A program made the translations under genes and the position numbers. This document shows positions 7,779-14,055 of a DNA stretch of 21,693 bases, piece after piece. The notes below the pieces were generated by a model. That model made no database searches. It was not told the DNA's origin and was given only the letters and a program-made list of their open reading frames with translations. Position 1 is the stretch's first letter. The number at the start of each line of letters is the position of its first letter. Origin of the DNA: Marinilabiliaceae bacterium UBA5213 (GTDB lineage Bacteria > Bacteroidota > Bacteroidia > Bacteroidales > Marinilabiliaceae); contig DHVH01000143.1 of assembly GCA_002412555.1 (NCBI GenBank), positions 1 through 21,693 on the forward strand, in the 5' to 3' direction.

Positions 7779-8148
7779 TGGATATAATTATGTATTGGGT
7801 AAACAATTCTGAAAGATTGATACAGCTTCGCCTCCCTCAGTCCCTGACTGAGCTATTTCTAAAATTTCAAACACCTAAAGTTAACATTACCTTCCCTATC
7901 TTTTAGCAAATTATGATTAACCGTTACAATTCAATGCCAAATTATAAATTTTACACGATGAATGGTCTTTCCCTTTAAAATAGGTATGAAATTAGGCTAA
8001 TAACAGGGCGATTTTCATCTATCAGGGAAATTCTTTTATTTATCTATTTAGAACTTACGCCTGTCAAAATATTCATTTAATATGCGAAAAAACACCCTAC
8101 ATTGCTTAACAGAAAAAGCAATAACTTCACTACTTAAAGGCCATTGTT
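7779..8148. other. Divergent intergenic region between the ABC exporter operon and the SAF oxidoreductase
   Basis: This 370-base AT-rich stretch separates two divergently transcribed units and must hold the promoter of at least one. I found no exact TAnnTTTG element on either strand; TAAATTTT near 7944 on the plus strand is a one-mismatch candidate only. The one clear structure is a small perfect inverted repeat at 7836-7852. An open frame from 8082 overlapping the oxidoreductase start has no recognisable content and looks spurious. Confidence 0.6.
7836..7852. repeat. Perfect 7-bp inverted repeat in the divergent promoter region
   Basis: CTCAGTC, a 3-base spacer CCT, then GACTGAG. It begins 57 bases upstream of the ABC transporter start and is followed by no T-run, so it does not look like a terminator. 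It could be an operator half-site pair or the core of a dispersed palindromic repeat. Confidence 0.5.
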
Positions 8149-9315
8149 ATGAGCAACAAAACCCAACCAATAAAAGTAGGTATAGTAGGTACAGGTATGA
8201 TAGGACGTGGCTTGTCTCACCTACTTTCAAAACTTCCAGAGTATCAGCTGACAGGCATACTCACCCGGAGAAAAGGAACAATCAGGGATTTACAGGTCAG
8301 CCAGGATTTGGTCACTACCAGTCCCCAACACCTTATGGAAAAATCAGACATCCTTGTGGTCAGTACTGGCGACGTCCTTTATTCCACAGAAGTCATCAAC
8401 ATGGCCTTTAGCTTTGGTTTGCCTGTAGTGACAATGGACTCTGACACGCAAGTTGTTTCGGGTTCCTGGCTTTCAAAGCGGGGGCAGCTGACAGAAGCAG
8501 ATGGTGACCAGCCGGGCTGCTTAGCAGCAATGAAGGAAAATATTGTCCAAATGGGTTTTAAACCGCTTGTATATGGCAATGTAAAAGGCTTTTTGAATCA
8601 GGATCCATCGGTTAGCGACATGAACCATTGGGCCAAAATAAAAGGCTTTTCCCTTCATTCAGTGACCTCCTTCACCGATGGCACCAAACTTCAGATAGAG
8701 CAAGCTCTGGTAGCCAACGGATTGGGAGCTACTATTGCCCAACAAGGGTTAATTGGTGAACGGACAATCGAACTGGAACCTGGCGCTATGGCTCTTGCTG
8801 CCCAAGCCAAAAAGGCTAATCTTGTCATAAGTGACTATATAATATCCTTGCAAGCACCTCCGGGAGTTTTTATAGTGGCAGAACACGATGCAGATCTGGC
8901 CCCGGGTCTCAAAACCTACAAAATGGGAGATGGTCCGTTCTACCTGCATTATAACCCCACCCACCTGTGTTACTTCGAAATCCCAAAAACCATAAAACGC
9001 TTTTACACCACCCGTGAAGTGTTTTTGGATAATGGAGCTAACCCCACCACCGGAGTGGCGACCATTGCCAAACGGGAATTGAGCAGCGGAACCTACATTG
9101 ATCAGGGCATTGGTTCCTTTCATGTTCGAGGAGAAGTTGTAAAATTAGAAGATCAACCCGCCATGATACCCATTGGGTTGATCAATCAGGCCAGACTAAA
9201 GCGCAAAGTTGAACCCGGACAAATACTGACTTTTGACGATGTAGAAATACCCGAGAGTCTGGCGCTCACAGCCTGGATGGAGACCATTGTAGCCTATCCA
9301 CAGTTAATGAGATAA
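8149..9315 (+). CDS. NAD(P)-binding oxidoreductase with C-terminal SAF domain (homoserine dehydrogenase-like)
   Basis: Predicted 388-residue protein. The N-terminus is a Rossmann fold with VGIVGTGMIGRGL (GxGxxG at 14-19), and the middle has DILVVSTGDVLYSTEVIN and the DGTKLQIEQALVANG block. The last 80 or so residues (SSGTYIDQGIGSF to the end) look like an SAF domain. The architecture matches predicted homoserine dehydrogenase-like proteins with an SAF tail, often misnamed FlgA. A catalytic role in true homoserine synthesis is not supported. Such proteins occur in polysaccharide loci, so a part in making an unusual sugar is plausible, but this is inference. AAAGG about 9 bases before the ATG at 8149 supports the start. 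It is the only intact plus-strand gene in the window, and its 3' end lies 25 bases from the convergent FemAB-like gene. Confidence 0.82.
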   Translation: MSNKTQPIKVGIVGTGMIGRGLSHLLSKLPEYQLTGILTRRKGTIRDLQVSQDLVTTSPQHLMEKSDILVVSTGDVLYSTEVINMAFSFGLPVVTMDSDTQVVSGSWLSKRGQLTEADGDQPGCLAAMKENIVQMGFKPLVYGNVKGFLNQDPSVSDMNHWAKIKGFSLHSVTSFTDGTKLQIEQALVANGLGATIAQQGLIGERTIELEPGAMALAAQAKKANLVISDYIISLQAPPGVFIVAEHDADLAPGLKTYKMGDGPFYLHYNPTHLCYFEIPKTIKRFYTTREVFLDNGANPTTGVATIAKRELSSGTYIDQGIGSFHVRGEVVKLEDQPAMIPIGLINQARLKRKVEPGQILTFDDVEIPESLALTAWMETIVAYPQLMR

Positions 9316-9340
9316 CCTATTAACAAAATAAAACACTGAA

Positions 9341-10357
9341 TTAATCAGCATCCCCATAAACCCTATACTTTCGCATTCTAAAATCAAGCAGTGGATTTAT
9401 AAGTTTATAGGGTAGTTTAAGGAAGCCGGTATGGTAGTTATACCCACTCTTTACCCGAGCTCCCTGTGCCTCTTTAAATTTGCGCACCCCTTCCCCTCCT
9501 TCATTTTCAAGTGGAATAACGCCCAGATTATAATAATTAAACCCATTAACTTTGGCATAGTTGGATATATGCATGGCCAGAAAAGAAGGCATTCCCAAAC
9601 AATAGGCCCGATCATTTGAACCCATCAACAAAAAATACAACTTTGGCGAATGCTCCAAAGCAAACAGAATTGTATCCACTTGTCCTTCATGCTCGGTATA
9701 AAACATAACACCCAAACCATTTTCCAGGAGGTGCAACAACCCATTTCTATTCAGGTTATGTATATACATCGGATTGTAATCTTTTCCGTATTTCTCTACA
9801 CGTACCGACTTGGTATGGTCAATCAACTCAAGCATCCTGTCAAGCATTTCAGGCTTCCTGGTCCGATGTACTACTACGCCTGATTTTTGAGCCTTCTTGG
9901 CATTTCTCTTTAAATTAGAGCCCAATTGTAAGTCGGTCGCATCGCCATTTTCATAGCCAATAACATACTCATTCAATTCACTCATTCTAAAACTTTTCAC
10001 ATCCACTTTCTGCATCAGATGGTCGTCAAAGGCATATAAAAACACTCTGGAATAATTCTTTCTTTGAGCAAAATCCTTAAGCGCATCGAGGCAGCTCCTC
10101 TGCAATTCGACGCTTTTTTCCTGCATAATCAGCCCAGAAAATGAATACAACTGATGGCCCGACCTGCCTGGACCATCCACCTCCATGCCTGAGAGTTTAC
10201 CGACAACTTTTCCATCCCTGTAAAAATTCAAATAAAAGGGAGGATGCATTTTATCGCTAATAGCCTCCACCCATTGTGGCAGATGAAAAACGCCATAAGA
10301 AAAAGCAAACAAATCACTTGCCCAATCAATACCATCTAACTGCTTTACTTGAATCAT
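9341..10357 (-). CDS. FemAB/GNAT-like acyltransferase, paralog A of a tandem triplet
   Basis: Predicted 338-residue soluble protein with the double-GNAT layout of the FemAB superfamily. Landmarks shared with its two neighbours are FHLPQWVEA (24-32), NLKRNAKKAQKSG (148-160), KYGKDYNPMY (189-198), LMGSNDRAYCLGMPSF (244-259), YYNLG (275-279) and FKEAQGAR (294-301). FemAB enzymes pass amino acids from aminoacyl-tRNA to peptidoglycan precursors; many Gram-negative relatives sit in exopolysaccharide loci and probably modify glycans or lipids. No signal peptide or membrane segment is seen. It is the last gene of a three-gene minus-strand unit, 62 bases after paralog B. The substrate is unknown; the basic NLKRNAKKA patch could bind CoA, tRNA or an anionic glycan. 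Confidence 0.75.
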   Translation of the reverse strand: MIQVKQLDGIDWASDLFAFSYGVFHLPQWVEAISDKMHPPFYLNFYRDGKVVGKLSGMEVDGPGRSGHQLYSFSGLIMQEKSVELQRSCLDALKDFAQRKNYSRVFLYAFDDHLMQKVDVKSFRMSELNEYVIGYENGDATDLQLGSNLKRNAKKAQKSGVVVHRTRKPEMLDRMLELIDHTKSVRVEKYGKDYNPMYIHNLNRNGLLHLLENGLGVMFYTEHEGQVDTILFALEHSPKLYFLLMGSNDRAYCLGMPSFLAMHISNYAKVNGFNYYNLGVIPLENEGGEGVRKFKEAQGARVKSGYNYHTGFLKLPYKLINPLLDFRMRKYRVYGDAD

Positions 10358-10419
10358 CGAAAGTGTTATTAAATTAATAAGGGTGGCTCAATCGCTTGAG
10401 AAAAAACTCCAATATATTG

Positions 10420-11448
10420 TTAAGATTTCCAGTAACGTAAAACCCTGATCACCGGGTTCAGCAAGCGATGCGGATAACAAAGAAAATTAGTTGTTGCCCC
10501 ATAAACCACCTTTTTAACAGCTCCCTTCGATTGCTTGCTTCTTTCCAGTCCGGCACTGCCTGCATCATCGGTACCTCCGCCCAAATTATAATACCGAAAT
10601 CCGGCGGCTTGATACATGTGAATCAATTCATAATCGGCCAAAGCTGCGAACCCATGTTGGTAGGACAAATCATCTGAACCGACCAATAAATTAAAGGCTT
10701 TGTCACCCCTTTCGAGATTGAATAAAACAGAATGGCATACCTCATCTCCTTCCAGTTTTACCTTGTAAAACTTACCCGCCTTAAGATCAATTAAGCGCTG
10801 AAGGCTTGTTTCATTCATATGGGGGAGATAGAAAGGATTGTAATCTTTTCCATATTTAGATACCCGCTGCTCCAGCGTGTTTTTCAACAACTCAACCAGT
10901 CGCTTTAACAAGTGTGCTTCATCCCCATTAACCAGCGCTGCGTTAAGCTTTTTGGCCTTCTTAACATTTCGTTTAAGATTCTGACTAAAGGCAACTCCAT
11001 TCATCTCAGGCTGAAGGGCCACCACATATTCGTATCGCTCATTGGTGTAAAACCCTGTCACCTCACAGGCCAATCCGGTCGGCTGATCGTAAGAGCCCAT
11101 CACCACTCTTTGTACGCTATTTTGCCGGGCAAAGTTCAACAAAGCCTGGCAACAATCATTCAAAAGGCTCTGATTATGTTCCTTTAAGGCTGGACTGGCA
11201 TAGAAAAAAAGCTGATCACCCTTTAGCCTTCCCTGCTTTACCCACAAACCAGCTATTTTCCCAACAACTTCTCCATTCAATAAAAAATTAAGAAAGAGTG
11301 GAGGATTGTCATCAGAACTAAACGCCTCAACCCATTCTGGAGTCATAAACAAACTAAGCTCAAAATCAGATAAATCTTCACGCCACTGTACAGATGAATG
11401 TGGCATAATTACAATTTCCAATGGGCTTTCATAATTTCTATGTGTCAT
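10420..11448 (-). CDS. FemAB/GNAT-like acyltransferase, paralog B of a tandem triplet
   Basis: The 342-residue prediction uses the first in-frame ATG (11448, MTHRNYESPLEIV); the frame is open to a TTG at 11469. Alignment with paralog A suggests that even an ATG 14 codons further in could work. Shared landmarks are LFMTPEWVEAF, NLKRNVKKAKKLN, KYGKDYNPFYL, VGSDDLSYQHGF and YYNLGGG. The C-terminal block where A and C have KEAQG reads SKQSKGAVKK, so this copy has drifted most at the probable active side of the second domain. It lies between paralogs C and A with short gaps, consistent with one transcript. Function is as uncertain as for its neighbours; divergence among the copies argues for distinct substrates or sequential additions. 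Confidence 0.75.
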   Translation of the reverse strand: MTHRNYESPLEIVIMPHSSVQWREDLSDFELSLFMTPEWVEAFSSDDNPPLFLNFLLNGEVVGKIAGLWVKQGRLKGDQLFFYASPALKEHNQSLLNDCCQALLNFARQNSVQRVVMGSYDQPTGLACEVTGFYTNERYEYVVALQPEMNGVAFSQNLKRNVKKAKKLNAALVNGDEAHLLKRLVELLKNTLEQRVSKYGKDYNPFYLPHMNETSLQRLIDLKAGKFYKVKLEGDEVCHSVLFNLERGDKAFNLLVGSDDLSYQHGFAALADYELIHMYQAAGFRYYNLGGGTDDAGSAGLERSKQSKGAVKKVVYGATTNFLCYPHRLLNPVIRVLRYWKS

Positions 11449-11511
11449 CAAATCACATTTTAGTATCAAATAGGCCCAAGCATTAATTTCAATTTTATAA
11501 AGTATTGCCAG

Positions 11512-12570
11512 TTATGAAAAATCAAACAACCGAAGAGCTCTTCTGCCAAAATTCATGACCGAATTGTCTGGCAGGATTTTACTCAACCGTAATAAAGGAT
11601 TGAGCAACTTGCAGGGAAATGTAAGGAAGTAGGTATAATAACCATACCTGATTAATTCCCGACTGCCCTGCGCCTCTTTATACCTTTGTAGTCCAAGACC
11701 GCCTTCACTTTCTGTTGGACCTGCACCCAGATTATAATATCTTGCCCTTTCCTTAAAAGCCTTATTAGAAATATTCTGATCAATAAACGAAGGAATTCCA
11801 TGTTCATAAGCCAGACCATCGGATCCCATTAATAGCGCAAAAATTTTTCCGTTATATTCAATATTAAACTGTGCACTGTGTATTATTCCTTCAATCTCAG
11901 CATAATGCATAATCCCCATACCTGTGTCCAGCAATTTTATGAGTGCTTCCTTATTCAGGTTAAGCAGATACATTGGGACATAGTTGTATCCATATTTAGC
12001 CTTCCTGGTCACTCGGGTGTCATCCATCAATTCAATCAAACGATCTAAAACTTCCAACGACCTTGTTGACTTAAAAACGGCTCCAGCCTTTCTTGCTTTT
12101 TTAGCATTTTGTTTAAAACCAAAACTATACTTAACCCTTTCAGTAAAGTCTGAATAGATCACCACATATTCCTTTGCGAGCGTGTGAAAATAATTTGGTA
12201 TCTCCAGAAGCTCATGAATCGTTTGTTCAAATGGGCGAACATGAATTCTGGCATACCCATTTTTCAGCGAAAAATGGTGCAATGCGGACAGACACTCAGT
12301 AAAAATATAAGGATCCCACTTTATTAAACCTGGGCCTGAGGTAAAGTATAAATGTTTTCCTTTAACACGGCCCAGGTTGATCACTAAGCCTGCTATTTTT
12401 CCAACCAAATGTCCATTCCGCACAAAATGTAAATAGATGTCAGTACTAAAGTCATTGGTCAACGAACTCACCCACTGCCAGGTATTAAACAACCCAACAT
12501 TAAATGCATCCATATCGATTCGCCACAAATTTTTATCAACGACCTGAACTACCAATTCGGAACTTCTCAT
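11512..12570 (-). CDS. FemAB/GNAT-like acyltransferase, paralog C, first gene of the triplet operon
   Basis: Predicted 352-residue protein of the same family. Landmarks are FNTWQWVSS (28-36), GFKQNAKKARKAG (151-163), KYGYNYVPMYL (192-202), LMGSDGLAYEHGIPSF (247-262), YYNLGAGP (278-285) and RYKEAQGSR (296-304). It keeps the KEAQG block of paralog A and ends with a basic tail (GRRALRLFDFS). The ATG at 12570 is clear. A Bacteroidota-type -7 element lies 40 bases upstream, and a strong hairpin at 12744-12786 isolates it from def, so it probably heads its own operon. The family may acylate or aminoacylate a cell-envelope molecule; nothing in the sequence names it. Confidence 0.75.
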   Translation of the reverse strand: MRSSELVVQVVDKNLWRIDMDAFNVGLFNTWQWVSSLTNDFSTDIYLHFVRNGHLVGKIAGLVINLGRVKGKHLYFTSGPGLIKWDPYIFTECLSALHHFSLKNGYARIHVRPFEQTIHELLEIPNYFHTLAKEYVVIYSDFTERVKYSFGFKQNAKKARKAGAVFKSTRSLEVLDRLIELMDDTRVTRKAKYGYNYVPMYLLNLNKEALIKLLDTGMGIMHYAEIEGIIHSAQFNIEYNGKIFALLMGSDGLAYEHGIPSFIDQNISNKAFKERARYYNLGAGPTESEGGLGLQRYKEAQGSRELIRYGYYTYFLTFPCKLLNPLLRLSKILPDNSVMNFGRRALRLFDFS

Positions 12571-12610
12571 AGAATCAACTAAATAAGATGTAAATTCAAC
12601 ATCTCCCCAT

Positions 12611-12618
12611 CAAAATTA
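12611..12618 (-). promoter_or_regulatory. Candidate Bacteroidota -7 element for the FemAB triplet
   Basis: On the minus strand the bases read TAATTTTG, an exact fit to TAnnTTTG, 40 bases before the start codon of paralog C. No TTTG -33 box is seen at the usual spacing upstream, so this is a modest candidate. Confidence 0.35.
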
Positions 12619-12743
12619 CAATTTGAAAACATAGCATCCCGCCACATTCCACTAACTACGCCAAGAAGTTGATTAATCAAGGAGAAATTTCAACTAAACA
12701 ATATTTTGGAGTGCATCTCACACCCGCTTCAAACAGAAAAAGC

Positions 12744-12786
12744 AAGAAAGGCATCTGAGTTATTGTTTAACTCAAATGCCTTTCTT
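12744..12786 (-). terminator. Strong hairpin terminator downstream of def
   Basis: An 18-bp stem (AAGAAAGGCATCTGAGTT with AACTCAAATGCCTTTCTT, one imperfect pair) and a 7-base loop. On the minus strand the 3' arm ends in CTTTCTT and is followed by GCTTTTTC, giving a U-rich tail. It begins 24 bases past the def stop codon and should end the ruvX-def transcript; near symmetry could let it act in both directions. Confidence 0.85.
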
Positions 12787-12810
12787 CGTATTTTCAAATA
12801 AAAGCGTGTG

Positions 12811-13365
12811 CTACTTGGGTAGTTTTATTCTATAATCAACATCCACCTTGCCAACAGTAACGGCATTCAATTTGCCTTTTATGAGACGTCGGCGTAGCGG
12901 TGACAGGTAATCGACAAACAATTTGCCTTCGATGTGATCATATTCGTGTTGAACAATGCGGGCAGCAAACCCTTCATAAACCTCATCATGCGGCTCAAAA
13001 TTTTCATCCAGGTATTGGATACGTATGCGATCGGGACGGGATACTTCCTCGCGAATGCCGGGCAGACTCAGACAACCTTCTGATTCCAAAACCTTAGAAC
13101 TGCTGCTTTCCACAATTTCAGCATTGATAAAGGTTTTTTTGAAAGCCTTTAATTCGGGAAAATCATCCGACAGACTATTGCCGTCGATAACAAACAAGCG
13201 AATGGAAAGTCCAATTTGCGGAGCAGCTAATCCAACACCATCAGAATGGTACATGGTTTCCCACATATTGGTGAGCAACTCTGCAAAATTTTCATAATCG
13301 GGGTTAATCTCCGCGGCTACTTTTCGCAAAACGGGATGACCATATACATAAACAGGCAAAATCAT
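12811..13365 (-). CDS. def: Peptide deformylase
   Basis: 184-residue metalloenzyme that removes the formyl group from the N-terminal methionine of nascent proteins at the ribosome. All three signature motifs are present: GVGLAAPQ (43-50), EGCLSLP (96-102) with metal ligand Cys98, and QHEYDH (139-144) with metal ligands His140 and His144 and catalytic Glu141. Length is normal for the family. The ATG at 13365 is unambiguous. It lies 36 bases after ruvX, a pairing often seen in Bacteroidota, and is followed by a strong terminator, so the two probably form a bicistronic unit. Confidence 0.97.
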   Translation of the reverse strand: MILPVYVYGHPVLRKVAAEINPDYENFAELLTNMWETMYHSDGVGLAAPQIGLSIRLFVIDGNSLSDDFPELKAFKKTFINAEIVESSSSKVLESEGCLSLPGIREEVSRPDRIRIQYLDENFEPHDEVYEGFAARIVQHEYDHIEGKLFVDYLSPLRRRLIKGKLNAVTVGKVDVDYRIKLPK

Positions 13366-13401
13366 GATAAAAAAATCTTTAAAATTCTAAATAGCTCAGC
13401 T

Positions 13402-13824
13402 TCAACGCCCATAACTCCTCGACTCTAAATAGGATTGTAAAATAATGGTAGCACTTATTTTATCAATCATCGCCTTGTCCCGGCGGGCCTTTTTCCCTAA
13501 TCCCCCATCAATCATTGCTTGAAATGCCAATTGACTGGTATAGCGTTCGTCCACCCATTCAACAGTTATATGCGGGAACTTGTTCTTCAAACTTTGTACA
13601 AAGGGTCGGATGTAGGCCATGGATTCGGAATCGTCGCCGGTACTTTGCCGGGCATAACCCACCACAAACAAGTCCACCTCCTCGCTCTCCATATACTTAA
13701 GCAAATAGGGCAGCACCTCATGTATCACCAGAGTTGTCAAGCCATTGGCAATGATCTGTGAGGGATCTGTTACTGCAATCCCCACACGCTTTTTGCCCAC
13801 ATCAAAGGCGACTATTCTTCCCAC
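13402..13824 (-). CDS. ruvX: YqgF/RuvX family putative Holliday junction resolvase / pre-16S rRNA nuclease
   Basis: 140-residue RNase H-fold protein. Conserved features are FDVGKKRVGIAVTD (7-20) with Asp8, VVGYAR near 54-59, VDERYTS (91-97) with the acidic pair, and DKISATIILQSYL (121-133) with Asp121. YqgF family members process the 5' end of pre-16S rRNA in Escherichia coli and were first predicted as Holliday junction resolvases; both roles are discussed in the literature. The start is a GTG at 13824, immediately before the conserved GRIVAFD strand, with no better ATG. It is cotranscribed with def. An exact TAnnTTTG element lies about 42 bases upstream. Confidence 0.93.
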   Translation of the reverse strand: MGRIVAFDVGKKRVGIAVTDPSQIIANGLTTLVIHEVLPYLLKYMESEEVDLFVVGYARQSTGDDSESMAYIRPFVQSLKNKFPHITVEWVDERYTSQLAFQAMIDGGLGKKARRDKAMIDKISATIILQSYLESRSYGR

Positions 13825-13866
13825 TCGGTTTTATTTTATTCGACTGATTTTTCACCAACCAGTCGG

Positions 13867-13874
13867 CAAAATTA
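13867..13874 (-). promoter_or_regulatory. Candidate Bacteroidota -7 element for ruvX-def
   Basis: The minus strand reads TAATTTTG, matching TAnnTTTG, 42 bases before the GTG of ruvX. It is flanked on its downstream side by a CGACTG/CAGTCG inverted repeat (13841-13846 and 13860-13865) lying in the predicted leader. No clear -33 TTTG is seen. Confidence 0.35.
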
Positions 13875-13921
13875 ATTAAAATAATTGAATTGGGCATTGT
13901 GGCTCAAAAGCTCGGAGCAAC

Positions 13922-13980
13922 CACCAAAGAAAAACTTTTATCCATTAAACAACTAAAGATCACATTAAAATTCTTTGGTG
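13922..13980. repeat. Perfect 10-bp inverted repeat with 39-base spacer
   Basis: CACCAAAGAA (13922-13931) is mirrored by TTCTTTGGTG (13971-13980). It lies between the ppdK terminator and the ruvX promoter candidate, with no gene in it. Purpose unknown; it could be a protein-binding pair or a remnant of a mobile end. Confidence 0.5.
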
Positions 13981-13997
13981 AAGTTAGGTTAGCAAAG

Positions 13998-14031
13998 AAA
14001 AAAGGGACTGCCCCTTTTAAATGGCAGTCCC
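13998..14031 (-). terminator. Rho-independent terminator of ppdK
   Basis: Reading the minus strand, GGGACTGCC, a 10-base loop, GGCAGTCCC, then TTTTTTCTTT: a 9-bp GC-rich stem followed by a U-tract, starting 24 bases after the ppdK stop codon. Confidence 0.9.
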
Positions 14032-14055
14032 TAATATCAAAAACAGAAAATACGC

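Noticed and set aside
8082..8411. Plus-strand open frame of 109 codons starting before the SAF oxidoreductase
   Set aside because: Most of it overlaps the oxidoreductase in another frame, has no recognisable motif, and its composition (many Arg, Tyr, His) is what a shifted frame would give.
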